Part shown: positions 8,153 through 15,558 of the stretch, one piece after another | How the letters are laid out: each line of letters opens with the position of its first letter | Position numbering within the stretch: position 1 is the first letter of the stretch | DNA from: Candidatus Aadella gelida | Lineage (GTDB): Bacteria > Omnitrophota > Gorgyraeia > Tantalellales > Tantalellaceae | Assembly (NCBI GenBank): GCA_030765205.1 | Contig: JAVCDB010000010.1 | Coordinates: forward strand, 1-44,620 | Reading direction: 5' to 3' | Length of the DNA stretch: 44,620 nt | Made by a program: the position numbers and the translations under genes | The notes under the pieces: generated by a model | Seen by the model: only the letters and a program-made list of their open reading frames with translations | What the model was told of the DNA's origin: nothing | Database searches by the model: none

Positions 8153-9225
8153 GGGTCGCGGTTGCAATGTCAGGAGGAGTAGACTCAAGTGTAGCGGCAT
8201 TACTTGTTAAAAATGCCGGATGCGATGTTATCGGTATGACCATAAAGACATGGCCCAAAGAAGAATGTGGAGATACGGGAGAACGTATGTGCTGTTCATT
8301 AGATGCGATACAATACGCGCGCAGCGCTGCGGAAGACATGGATATCCCATATTATGTGATAGACCTGTCAAAAGAGTTCGCAGATACCGTGAAAAAGTAT
8401 TTCATGAACGAATACTCTCGTGGAAGGACTCCCAGTCCGTGTGTATACTGTAACAGCAAAATTAAATTCGGACACATGTTCGGTAAGGCCCGGGAACTAG
8501 GCGCTGAACGTATGGCCACAGGCCATTATGCCCGGATCATAAAGAAAGACGGTATGTATTGTCTTGCTGAAGCAGCTAACGAGCAGCGAGACCAATCTTA
8601 TTTTCTTTATGATATACCGAGGGATATTCTTGGGTACATTGATTTTCCGTTAGACGAGCTTGATAAAGAAGAAGTTGTAAGGATCGCGTCTGAAAACGGG
8701 TTTATGTCAGCTACGCGAACTCCAAGCCAAGATATATGTTTTGCTTCCGCAGGTGGTGGGTATAAAGAATACTTACGAAAAATAGAGCCAGGGATATTTA
8801 TACCAGGAGATATTATAAATGATTCCGGAGAAAAGATAGGAACACATGAAGGTATAGCTGCGTATACCATAGGGCAGAGGCATGGATTGGGATTGGGTAC
8901 ACATGAAGCCATATATGTAACAAAGATCGACGCTGGAAACAATACCATAACGGTTTCGGAAAGAAATAAAGCCATGAAATCAAAGATACGTGTTAAAGGA
9001 TTCAATTGGCTTATAATGGAAGAATTAAAAGCTCCTCGGACTTTTGGCAGCAGAATACGGTATAATTCCAGGAAAGCCGAAGCGATAGTCACTCCTCAAG
9101 ACAAAGATGAAGCTATTGTCGAGTTCACCGAACCACAATTCGCACCCGCACCCGGTCAGGCAGCAGTATTCTACGAAGACAACATAGTAGCTGGCGGCGC
9201 CTGGATAGAGGAAGTGTTGGAATAA
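8149..9225 (+). CDS. mnmA: tRNA 2-thiouridine(34) synthase MnmA
   Basis: This 358-residue protein thiolates uridine 34 of Lys, Glu and Gln tRNAs. It has the PP-loop MSGGVDSSVAALL (residues 7-19) and the CVYCN motif (Cys101 the likely nucleophile). The second cysteine is Cys197 in SQDICFAS. TGHYARI, DQSYFLYDI and GQRHGLGLG also match the family. It starts with GTG at 8149, overlapping the apbE stop (GTGA), so the two are probably translationally coupled. The long repeat locus begins 17 bp after its stop. Confidence 0.96.
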   Translation: MRVAVAMSGGVDSSVAALLVKNAGCDVIGMTIKTWPKEECGDTGERMCCSLDAIQYARSAAEDMDIPYYVIDLSKEFADTVKKYFMNEYSRGRTPSPCVYCNSKIKFGHMFGKARELGAERMATGHYARIIKKDGMYCLAEAANEQRDQSYFLYDIPRDILGYIDFPLDELDKEEVVRIASENGFMSATRTPSQDICFASAGGGYKEYLRKIEPGIFIPGDIINDSGEKIGTHEGIAAYTIGQRHGLGLGTHEAIYVTKIDAGNNTITVSERNKAMKSKIRVKGFNWLIMEELKAPRTFGSRIRYNSRKAEAIVTPQDKDEAIVEFTEPQFAPAPGQAAVFYEDNIVAGGAWIEEVLE

Positions 9226-9241
9226 AAGAGATGGAGGAAGC

Positions 9242-9327
9242 AGATTGCCGGAAGGGGTTCTCCCGGCTCAAACAGTCCTCGACCTTCGGTCTGTGGAACT
9301 CGCTAGGAGAAACCCTTCCGGCAATCT
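9242..9327 (+). repeat. Palindromic element A (forward core)
   Basis: An 86 bp stem-loop. The outer 15 bp arm AGATTGCCGGAAGGG (9242-9256) is matched perfectly by its complement at 9313-9327, and the pairing continues through TTCTCC/GGAGAA. Between the arms lies the conserved core: GCTCAAACAGTCCTCG, a small hairpin GACC-TTC-GGTC, then GGAACTCGC. The same core occurs reversed in elements B and D and forward in element C, always inside different but self-complementary arms. I do not recognise this family by name. Confidence 0.85.
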
Positions 9328-9529
9328 AAGATGGTTCTCTTTGGTCTCCAAGTGGGAGAGAGAAAGAAAAAATAGGAAAGGTTCTCCCGGTTCAAACAGT
9401 CCTCGACCTTTGGTCTGTGGAACTCGCTAGGAGAAACCCTTATGGCAATCTAAGATGGTTCTCTTTGGTCTCCAAGTGGGAGAGAGAAAGAAAAAATAGG
9501 AAAGGTTCTCCCGGCTCAAACAGTCCTCG
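9256..9529. repeat. 124-bp tandem duplication, 2.2 copies
   Basis: Units begin at 9256, 9380 and 9504, each with GGTTCTCCCGG, giving an exact 124 bp period. Copies 1 and 2 differ at about four positions; copy 3 is truncated at 9529. Each unit carries the inner part of palindromic element A (core, right arm) plus a 49 bp spacer containing GGTTCTCTTTGG and a purine-rich run. The duplicated copy 2 keeps the core but not a matching left arm, so it has lost most of the outer stem. The period is not a multiple of three and there is no convincing coding content. Confidence 0.85.
9380..9451 (+). repeat. Palindromic element A2 (duplicated core, broken stem)
   Basis: Second copy of the conserved core, created by the 124 bp tandem duplication. 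It has GTTCAAACAGTCCTCG, a hairpin GACC-TTT-GGTC and GGAACTCGC. Compared with element A it has changes in the core, the hairpin loop and the right arm. The left outer arm is not complementary because the duplication brought in the spacer instead. Confidence 0.75.
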
Positions 9530-9582
9530 CTTCTGAGTTCCAAAGGGAAAGTGAGAAAACACATATTCGCTGAAGTAGCTTC

Positions 9583-9671
9583 GTCACTCAATGGCATGAG
9601 TGTTCGCAGCGAGTTCCGCAGACCGAAGGTCGAGGACTGTTTGAGCTGGAATACTCATGCCATCGAGTGAC
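9583..9671 (-). repeat. Palindromic element B (reverse core)
   Basis: An 89 bp stem-loop with 22 bp arms. GTCACTC... at 9583-9604 pairs with its near-perfect complement at 9650-9671, with one A-C mismatch and one G-T wobble. The core is the reverse complement of element A's core and differs by only one base over 38 positions. It lies 43 bp before the TauE/SafE start codon and faces element A, giving an opposed pair. Confidence 0.85.
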
Positions 9672-9714
9672 GCCCAGTTCGGCCATTATTTGTACCGTTT
9701 GCAAATATTTAATC

Positions 9715-10467
9715 ATGGAAATTCATAATATAATCATAGCAGCCATTATCTATTACTTTGCGGGGATGATAAGCGTCTCCGTTGGGGGAACATCTCTAGT
9801 AACGATACCTCTTCTGATATTTTTAGGAATGGATACTAAAACTGCTATTGCTACCAATATGTTCACGTTGGTATTTATGAGCATGAGCGGAGTTATAGGT
9901 TTCAGAAAAAAGATTGAATGGAGTCACTCAAATTTTATTTTCATAGCGGTCCTTTTAACCATTTTAGGATCATGGTTGGGCGCAAAACTTCTTTTAAATT
10001 TTAACGAGGAGATACTTGAGCGTTTTCTGGCGGTCATTATTTGTTTGTTCTTACCGGTTTTTCTTTTGAAAAAGGATATAGGAATAGAAGAGAGGCGGGA
10101 AGAGAGCACTTTACCGAGACTCATCATAAGCTCTTTCGCGATATTTGTGTTGGGAATATACGGAGGGTTTTTTAGCGGCGGATATATGATGCTTCTAAGC
10201 TATGTGCTGATACTGGGCTTGGGACTTAACTTCCTTCAAACGGCCGGAATGACCAAGATACTGAACCTTTTTTCATCACTGGTAGCGTGTCTTGTGTTCT
10301 TTGCTAACGATCTCATAGATTTCCGTATCGCTGTACCTCTAGGGACAGCCATATTTCTTGGAGGCCTTTCCGGATCAAAACTAGCAATTCGCAAAGGTAA
10401 TGTCTGGGTCAGAAAAGTGTTTATAATTGTCGCCGGTATCCTTGTGGTCAAATTGTTGTTCTTCTAG
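9715..10467 (+). CDS. TauE/SafE family membrane permease
   Basis: This protein of about 250 residues belongs to the TauE/SafE (DUF81) family of eight-or-so-helix permeases. These are linked to export or uptake of sulfite, sulfoacetate or other small anions. The repeated GxxxG-rich hydrophobic pattern (YYFAGMISVSVGGTSLVTIPLLIFLGM, then GIYGGFFSGGYMMLLSYVLIL) is the hallmark of its two halves. I chose the ATG at 9715. An in-frame GTG at 9667 exists but lies within palindromic element B and would add non-family residues. No clear Shine-Dalgarno sequence is visible. Substrate cannot be assigned. Confidence 0.85.
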   Translation: MEIHNIIIAAIIYYFAGMISVSVGGTSLVTIPLLIFLGMDTKTAIATNMFTLVFMSMSGVIGFRKKIEWSHSNFIFIAVLLTILGSWLGAKLLLNFNEEILERFLAVIICLFLPVFLLKKDIGIEERREESTLPRLIISSFAIFVLGIYGGFFSGGYMMLLSYVLILGLGLNFLQTAGMTKILNLFSSLVACLVFFANDLIDFRIAVPLGTAIFLGGLSGSKLAIRKGNVWVRKVFIIVAGILVVKLLFF

Positions 10468-10471
10468 GTGA

Positions 10472-10515
10472 TAGGTTGTAGGTGTTAGGGGATGAGGGAA
10501 CGATCCTACAACCTA
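10472..10515. repeat. Short inverted repeat (TAGGTTGTAGG type)
   Basis: An 11 bp perfect inverted repeat, TAGGTTGTAGG at 10472-10482 and its complement at 10505-10515, begins 4 bp after the permease stop. The surrounding sequence is built of the same low-complexity units (AACCTAGAACCTAAAACCT). No T-run follows, so it is not a standard terminator. Confidence 0.7.
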
Positions 10516-10535
10516 GAACCTAAAACCTCTATGCA

Positions 10536-10564
10536 TTGACAAGGGTAGGTCTTTAGAATATAAT
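10536..10564 (+). promoter_or_regulatory. Consensus sigma-70 promoter for tRNA-Met
   Basis: TTGACA at 10536-10541 and TATAAT at 10559-10564 with a 17 bp spacer give a perfect consensus. It lies 25 bp before the tRNA-Met gene, as expected for a stable RNA promoter. Confidence 0.9.
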
Positions 10565-10589
10565 GGGTGTTCATTAAAGCGTATTACGT

Positions 10590-10666
10590 GGCGGGGTAGC
10601 TCAGATGGTTAGAGCGCACGGCTCATACCCGTGTTGTCGACGGTTCGATCCCGTCCCCCGCTACCA
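10590..10666 (+). tRNA. tRNA-Met (CAT anticodon)
   Basis: A complete 77-base tRNA with encoded CCA. The acceptor stem GGCGGGG pairs with CCCCGCT (the first pair is G-U). The D arm is GCTC/GAGC and the anticodon stem CACGG/CCGTG encloses loop CTCATAC with anticodon CAT. The T arm is GACGG-TTCGATC-CCGTC. The paired first position and TAGCTCAG D-arm start fit elongator methionine rather than initiator, but a lysidine-modified Ile tRNA cannot be fully excluded. Confidence 0.93.
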
Positions 10667-10798
10667 AAATTAACGGCCTTTCTGGTATCTAACAGCATTT
10701 AAAAGGCTGGTATCTTTGAAGTGCCTGCATTATAATGGTTGTTTATTATCAAACTATAATAAAGACGGGCAATAACCCCTAATTAAGGAGGGAGTAAA

Positions 10799-11803
10799 AT
10801 GGAAGATTTTCGTTCTCCGGAAGATCTATTCCGGGAAGAGTCAAAAAAGGTCAAACAGTTCGGGAAAGAGTATGGTAAATACACTCCGGTAGTCATCGGG
10901 GCGCTCTTGATAATATTTCTCCTGCAGGGAGCAATATATTCTATCGGGCCGGATGAAGTGGGAGTAGTGCAAAGGTTCGGGAAATATGTGAGAACCACTG
11001 AACCGGGCTTGCACGCTAAACTTCCTTTCGGTATAGAGAAGGTCTCTCCCATAAAGGTCAAAAAGATCTTTAAGGAAGAGTTTGGGTTCAAGACAACACG
11101 GGCGGGAGTGAGAAGCGTGTACGCAAGCAGTTGGCAGGGAGAAACATCGCTAATGCTAACCGGAGACCTAAATATCCTTGATGTTAAATGGATAGTTCAA
11201 TTTAGAGTGAACGATCCGGTTAAACTGCTTTTCAAAACACGGAATCCCGTAGACACTCTCCGTGACATGTCCGAAGTAGTTATGCGAAGGTTATGCGGAG
11301 ATTATTCTGTGGATGAGGTCCTTACAACCAAAAGAGAAGAAGTCGCTAATAAAGCGCAGATAGATCTGCAGAAACTTTTGGATAAATATGACACCGGAAT
11401 ATATGTGGTCACGGTAAAACTTCTGGACGTTAATCCTCCCGACGAGGTTAAACCCGCGTTCAATGAAGTTAATGAGGCAAAGCAGGAAAGGGAAAGAATG
11501 ATAAACGAAGCTTGGGAAGCATACAATAAAGCTATCCCTCGCGCGAAAGGGGAAGCGCGCAGAACGATAAGTCAGGCCGAAGGATACAGGCTGGATAAGG
11601 TCAACAGGGCCGAAGGTGAAGCTGAAAGATTCACGGAAACGTGGAATCAATACAAAAAAGCTCCGGAAATAACCGAAAAAAGGTTATACCTGGAAACTAT
11701 GGCGGATGTTCTGCCTCGGGCCGAGAAAAAAGTCGTTATCGATCCCGAGCAGACTTCAATTCTTCCGCTTTTAAAGCTTGATACAGAAGGAGGTAGTCAA
11801 TAA
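10799..11803 (+). CDS. hflK: HflK-type SPFH/band 7 membrane protein
   Basis: This 334-residue protein has an N-terminal cytoplasmic lead, one membrane segment (about residues 24-43, YTPVVIGALLIIFLLQGAIYSIG) and a band 7/SPFH domain. That domain begins IGPDEVGVVQRFGKYVRTTEPGLHAKLPFGIEKV, and a long charged helix follows (PAFNEVNEAKQERERMINEAWEAYNKAI). This matches HflK, which with HflC forms a large periplasm-facing cage around FtsH and modulates its proteolysis. A GGAGGGAG ribosome site lies 5 bp before the ATG. It overlaps hflC by one base (TAATG). The 330 bp in front hold the tRNA-Met and possible -10 boxes (TATAAT at 10731 and 10755) without good -35 partners. Confidence 0.93.
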   Translation: MEDFRSPEDLFREESKKVKQFGKEYGKYTPVVIGALLIIFLLQGAIYSIGPDEVGVVQRFGKYVRTTEPGLHAKLPFGIEKVSPIKVKKIFKEEFGFKTTRAGVRSVYASSWQGETSLMLTGDLNILDVKWIVQFRVNDPVKLLFKTRNPVDTLRDMSEVVMRRLCGDYSVDEVLTTKREEVANKAQIDLQKLLDKYDTGIYVVTVKLLDVNPPDEVKPAFNEVNEAKQERERMINEAWEAYNKAIPRAKGEARRTISQAEGYRLDKVNRAEGEAERFTETWNQYKKAPEITEKRLYLETMADVLPRAEKKVVIDPEQTSILPLLKLDTEGGSQ

Positions 11804-12747
11804 TGAAGATATTATTACGTATAGGTGCGGTATTTGTTATTGCTGTCATAGTATTTTTTGCCGCCGGAGTAGTTTATATAATTTCCGAGACAGATCAGGT
11901 TGTTGTTACCCAATTCGGGAAACCAATAGGAGATCCCATAGCTAAGGCGGGACTTCACTTTAAACTTCCGTTCGTACAAAAGGCGCATTATTTTGATAAA
12001 CGGCTCCTGGAATGGGACGGTGACCCGAATCAGATCCCTACAAGGGACAAAAAGTACATATGGGTGGATACGACGGCACGATGGAGTATAGTGGATGCGT
12101 TAAAGTTCCTCGAATCTGTCGGTTCAGAGCGCGGCGCACATGCAAGATTGGACGATGTTATTAACTCCGCGACACGTGATGTTATAACAAGTCACCTTCT
12201 AGTCGAAGCGATACGTGATTCGAATCGCATACTCGAAGACAGACAAGACGATGATCTTGTTGTGGCTCTTGCGGAAGAGGCGCTAGAAAATATAACTGTC
12301 GGCAGACACGAGCTCGAACAGGATATACTGATCAGATCAAAAGAACTGGTTCCTCAATATGGAATAGAACTTGTGGACGTGAAGATAAAAAGGATAAATT
12401 ATGTTGAGAATGTGAGACAAAAAGTATATGAACGCATGATATCTGAAAGGAAGAGGGCGGCAGAGATGTACCGGTCGGAAGGGCGCGGTAAAAGCGCTGA
12501 AGTTGAAGGAAAAATGGAGAAGGAGCTCAAACTCATAACTTCAGCGGCTTATAAAGAAGCCCAGGGGCTTAGAGGCAAGGCGGATGCTGAAGCTATAACC
12601 GTTTATGCAGAGGCCTACGGCAAGGACCCGAAATTCTATTCTTTCATGAAAACACTGGAAACCTATAAAGATACGATAGATTCAAATACAACGATTGTTC
12701 TTACAACTAACGGAGATTATTTTAAGTATATAAAGAATCTAGACTAA
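11803..12747 (+). CDS. hflC: HflC-type SPFH/band 7 membrane protein
   Basis: This 314-residue partner of HflK starts with a membrane anchor (residues 5-25) and then the SPFH domain (SETDQVVVTQFGKPIGDPIAKAGLHFKLPFVQKAHYFDKRLLEWDGDPNQIPTRDKKYIWVD). The C-terminal part ELVDVKIKRINYVENVRQKVYERMISERKRAAEMYRSEGRGKSAEVEGKM is strongly HflC-like. HflC normally acts with HflK to control FtsH. A GGAGG ribosome site is inside the end of hflK, so the two are translationally coupled. Confidence 0.94.
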   Translation: MKILLRIGAVFVIAVIVFFAAGVVYIISETDQVVVTQFGKPIGDPIAKAGLHFKLPFVQKAHYFDKRLLEWDGDPNQIPTRDKKYIWVDTTARWSIVDALKFLESVGSERGAHARLDDVINSATRDVITSHLLVEAIRDSNRILEDRQDDDLVVALAEEALENITVGRHELEQDILIRSKELVPQYGIELVDVKIKRINYVENVRQKVYERMISERKRAAEMYRSEGRGKSAEVEGKMEKELKLITSAAYKEAQGLRGKADAEAITVYAEAYGKDPKFYSFMKTLETYKDTIDSNTTIVLTTNGDYFKYIKNLD

Positions 12748-12774
12748 GTGAAACTGGATGGGAAAACAACAGGT

Positions 12775-12858
12775 TTGACTATAGACTATAGACTCTTGAC
12801 CATAGACTATAGTCAAGATCTTTCAAAAAAAGCTTAAAAAGACAATCGTCAATTGTCC
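12775..12858. repeat. Short inverted repeats (TAGACTATAG type)
   Basis: After hflC, TTGACTATAG at 12775-12784 pairs with CTATAGTCAA at 12807-12816. The intervening sequence repeats the GACTATAGACTATAG unit and related CCATAGACTATAG. A smaller GACAAT/ATTGTC hairpin lies at 12841-12857, and another variant (CCATAGTCAATAGTC) follows. No T-run typical of a terminator is present. Confidence 0.65.
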
Positions 12859-12899
12859 ATAGTCAATAGTCAGCTGATAAACTCTAATAGGAGGAGAAG

Positions 12900-13079
12900 A
12901 TGGCTGAAGAGAAAAAACTTAAAAAAGTTATGAAATCCCAGGTAAAGGCCTTCAAAATCAAAAACCGTAAAGGGTATGCCGTTATATGTAAAAATAATCT
13001 TACAGAAGGCGGATCTCTAAAACTTGCGCTTGATAGGATGAACAAAGCTCTTAAGCGCAATGGGTATACCCTGGGCTAA
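12900..13079 (+). CDS. Small basic protein of unknown function (59 aa)
   Basis: A 59-residue reading frame starts at ATG 12900, just downstream of a strong TAGGAGGAGAAG ribosome site. It begins MAEEKKLKKVMKSQVKAF and ends ALKRNGYTLG. It is rich in Lys and has one Cys (ICKNN). There is no signal peptide or membrane segment. It resembles a compact basic strand-helix protein, perhaps nucleic-acid-binding, but I do not recognise the family. It sits 13 bp before the M50 protease gene, and so may be co-transcribed with it. Confidence 0.7.
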   Translation: MAEEKKLKKVMKSQVKAFKIKNRKGYAVICKNNLTEGGSLKLALDRMNKALKRNGYTLG

Positions 13080-13092
13080 AAAGAAATAAAAT

Positions 13093-13692
13093 ATGATAAT
13101 TTCGGTGCTGGTTTTTGTTATAGTGATAGTGGCGCACGAGTTTGCTCATGGATATGTTGCGTACCGGTTGGGTGATACTACGGCTAGGGACCAGGGAAGA
13201 CTCACCTTGAATCCTTTGGCTCATGCCGATCCGGTGGGCACCGTACTCCTTCCAGTACTTCTCATTATTTCGCATTCCCCGGTGGTTTTTGGGTGGGCAA
13301 AACCCGTTCCGGTAAATCCCTACAATTTTGCTAACCCAAGAAAAGGAATGCTTCTTACTTCTCTTGCCGGGCCCGCGGCGAACTTTGTGTTAGCGTTATT
13401 TTTTGCCGGCATATTCAAGTTGGGTATATTCCCCGTATATTCTACCGGATGGACATTTCTTTTAGCCGGAGTTATGATAAGCTTGATACTTGGAATATTT
13501 AATCTTGTTCCAATACCTCCATTAGACGGGGCCAATATCATTATGGCGATAATTCCTAAAAAAGCGGCTGCGCAATATGTGAGGATGCAGAAATATGGAT
13601 TTATTATACTGATAGCACTTTTATATTTTGGACTTTTCGATCATGTTATTTTACCTTTAGTAAGGATATTCACACACGCGCTTTTGGGTTAA
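13093..13692 (+). CDS. Site-2-type M50 family metalloprotease
   Basis: This 199-residue membrane protein is a short M50B (site-2 protease-like, YwhC/FtsH-independent) zinc peptidase. The zinc motif HEFAH (His15, Glu16, His19) lies in the first membrane helix. LTLNPLAHADPVGTVLLP and PVPVNPYNF follow, and the third ligand is Asp145 in NLVPIPPLDGANI. Such small forms lack the PDZ domain of RseP. Substrates are unknown. The start ATG has only a weak ribosome site and follows the 59-residue gene closely. The next gene, birA, begins 7 bp after the stop. Confidence 0.92.
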   Translation: MIISVLVFVIVIVAHEFAHGYVAYRLGDTTARDQGRLTLNPLAHADPVGTVLLPVLLIISHSPVVFGWAKPVPVNPYNFANPRKGMLLTSLAGPAANFVLALFFAGIFKLGIFPVYSTGWTFLLAGVMISLILGIFNLVPIPPLDGANIIMAIIPKKAAAQYVRMQKYGFIILIALLYFGLFDHVILPLVRIFTHALLG

Positions 13693-13699
13693 CGCTACT

Positions 13700-14671
13700 A
13701 TGAAAGAATTTAACGCTAAAAAGAACATTTTATCGCTTTTAAGAAAACATGTTGGTGATTTTCTGTCGGGGGAAGAAATATCCGATGTCCTGGGATTTTC
13801 GAGAGCCTCGGTATGGAAGTACATAAAGAAACTTAGAGAGGATGGATACGGGATAGAAGGCGCGTCTCATAATGGTTATAAACTGGAGCTTGTTCCGGAT
13901 AAAGTGCATGGTTACGATATTGCGGGGATTGCAGGGACAGATATTCTTGGTAAAGGAAACGTTTTTTATTATGATACAATCTCTTCCACCAACGATAAAG
14001 CCTATGAACTTGCCGAAAAAGGTGAAAAAGAAGGAACTATTGTTATTGCTGAAGAACAGACAGGTGGCAAGGGGAGGATGGGCAGATCCTGGGTATCTCC
14101 ACGGGATGGAGGGATGTATTTATCACTAATATTGAGACCGGGAACCTCTCCCGACGAGACTGCGTCAATAACCCTTATTGCGGCAATATCCATGGTTAAG
14201 ACCATAAGAGAGATAGCGGGTATTGACCCTAAAATAAAATGGCCTAATGATATCTTGCACAAAGGACGTAAACTGTGCGGGATATTGACTGAGATCAAGG
14301 CGCAACCTGACGCGGTCGAATTTCTTGTTATGGGGATAGGGCTTAATATAAACACTTCCAGGGAAAATCTTCCGCCCGAAGCAACGTCAATAAAGGAAGA
14401 ATGCGGCAGACGTATTGATAGGAAAAAGGTTGTGAGCGCTTTTTTGGAAGAATTTGAGAATAATTATAGGGCTTTTCAAAAAACGGGGTTCAGCCCGATG
14501 CGGGAAGAATTTAGGAATATGTCGCTTGTTTTTGGAAAACCTGTCCGTATAGCTCAACAAAATAAGGAGATCTACGGGACAGCTCTAGATATAGACGATA
14601 CCGGAGCTCTTTTAGTTAAAACTGAAAAGGATAATATCAAACGTATTTTTAGCGGAGACGTAACAATATGA
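13700..14671 (+). CDS. birA: Bifunctional biotin--protein ligase / biotin repressor
   Basis: This 323-residue protein has an N-terminal winged helix-turn-helix (residues about 8-60, FLSGEEISDVLGFSRASVWKYIKKLREDGYGIEG). The biotin ligase domain follows, with SSTNDKAYELA, the catalytic loop GKGRMGRSWVSP and KWPNDIL. A small C-terminal SH3-like domain completes it. It would activate biotin as biotinyl-AMP, attach it to carboxylase carrier domains, and possibly repress biotin genes. It overlaps coaX (ATGA), the common birA-coaX pair of many bacteria. Confidence 0.95.
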   Translation: MKEFNAKKNILSLLRKHVGDFLSGEEISDVLGFSRASVWKYIKKLREDGYGIEGASHNGYKLELVPDKVHGYDIAGIAGTDILGKGNVFYYDTISSTNDKAYELAEKGEKEGTIVIAEEQTGGKGRMGRSWVSPRDGGMYLSLILRPGTSPDETASITLIAAISMVKTIREIAGIDPKIKWPNDILHKGRKLCGILTEIKAQPDAVEFLVMGIGLNINTSRENLPPEATSIKEECGRRIDRKKVVSAFLEEFENNYRAFQKTGFSPMREEFRNMSLVFGKPVRIAQQNKEIYGTALDIDDTGALLVKTEKDNIKRIFSGDVTI

Positions 14672-15426
14672 CAAAACTGTTGATAGATATAGGTAATACT
14701 AATACTTCTTTAGCAGTGACCGATGGGAGGAAACTGTTAAAAAGATGGTTTATTAATACTTCTAAAAAACGCTTAGAGAGCGCTTCTCTTAAAAGGCTTC
14801 TAGGAACCTGGCAAGGTAAAATTACAGAGATAGTTATAGTTAGCGTGGTACCTGCTTTTCTGGGTATGGTGAAAAAAAATCTAAAAATAGTTATTCCTAA
14901 ATCAGTCATAAAGGTTGTAGGAAAGGACTTGAAAGTCCCGATAAAAATTAAATATGACGAGCCGGCACAGGTGGGTCAGGACCGATTGGTAACGGCATTT
15001 GGGGTCTATATGCTGAAACGCGATGCCGCTATAGTTATAGATTTCGGTACGGCGGTTACTTTTGACTTGGTAAATAAGAGAGGGCAATATGAGGGAGGAC
15101 TGATTTTTCCCGGATTGCGTTTAGGTCTGGCAGCGCTTACCGAGAATGCGGCTTTATTGCCTCGTGCCGAGCTTAAACCTGCAAAAGGTCTGATTGGCCG
15201 GAACACGCGTGACAGCATGAATAAAGGTGTGCTTTTTGGCTATGCATCCATGTGTGACGGTATGATTTGCCGCATAAGGGGCAAGTACGGAAAAAATATA
15301 AAAATAGTAGCTACTGGTGGTGACGCTACGCTTATAGCCAGATATTCCCAGCTAATACACAAGAAGAACATCTATCCTGATCTTATCTTCAAGGGTTTGA
15401 ATCTGATATCCCTTCATTCTGCATAG
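14668..15426 (+). CDS. coaX: Type III pantothenate kinase
   Basis: This 252-residue protein is CoaX, which phosphorylates pantothenate in the first committed step to CoA and is not feedback-inhibited by CoA. The N-terminal phosphate motif LLIDIGNTNTSLAV, the second motif AIVIDFGTAVTFDLV, and GGLIFPGLRLGLAAL with TENAALLP fit the ASKHA fold of the family. It belongs with panB and panD elsewhere in the window. The CIRCE-regulated groE promoter begins 14 bp after its stop. Confidence 0.95.
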   Translation: MTKLLIDIGNTNTSLAVTDGRKLLKRWFINTSKKRLESASLKRLLGTWQGKITEIVIVSVVPAFLGMVKKNLKIVIPKSVIKVVGKDLKVPIKIKYDEPAQVGQDRLVTAFGVYMLKRDAAIVIDFGTAVTFDLVNKRGQYEGGLIFPGLRLGLAALTENAALLPRAELKPAKGLIGRNTRDSMNKGVLFGYASMCDGMICRIRGKYGKNIKIVATGGDATLIARYSQLIHKKNIYPDLIFKGLNLISLHSA

Positions 15427-15440
15427 CAAAAAAATAGCAC

Positions 15441-15468
15441 TTGACAATAAGGCCGATTTCTCTATAAT
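15441..15468 (+). promoter_or_regulatory. Sigma-70 promoter of groESL
   Basis: TTGACA at 15441-15446 and TATAAT at 15463-15468 with a 16 bp spacer. The predicted start point falls just before the CIRCE operator. Confidence 0.9.
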
Positions 15469-15477
15469 GGTCTTTCT

Positions 15478-15504
15478 TTAGCACTCGATGCGACAGAGTG
15501 CTAA
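15478..15504 (+). promoter_or_regulatory. CIRCE operator (HrcA site)
   Basis: TTAGCACTC at 15478-15486, a 9 bp spacer, and GAGTGCTAA at 15496-15504 form a perfect CIRCE inverted repeat. In many bacteria HrcA binds it and represses chaperonin genes until heat stress. It sits at or just downstream of the predicted transcription start of groESL. hrcA is not in the window. Confidence 0.97.
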
Positions 15505-15558
15505 AAACATAGTTTAGTTTAAGAGAGTTTATAAAATCAACAAATGGAGGAAAATGAG

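Noticed and set aside
7502-8200. 232-codon open frame on the minus strand opposite apbE
   Set aside because: ApbE motifs are intact on the + strand; the reverse frame looks random and His/Arg rich.
9245-9430. Open frame of about 61 codons across the repeat locus
   Set aside because: It reads straight through palindromic element A and the 124 bp tandem repeat, has no ribosome site, and the repeat period is not a multiple of three.
9242-9671. CRISPR array or integron attC array
   Set aside because: Repeats are 86-124 bp, change orientation, and have no unique spacers. In attC sites the ends are conserved and the middle varies; here it is the opposite. No cas or integron integrase genes are present.
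9667-9714. Upstream GTG start for the TauE/SafE permease
   Set aside because: The start lies inside the arm of palindromic element B and adds a non-hydrophobic extension not seen in the family.
10681-10798. Promoter boxes before hflK (TATAAT at 10731 and 10755)
   Set aside because: No acceptable -35 hexamer stands at 16-18 bp from either, so I mention them only in the hflK entry.
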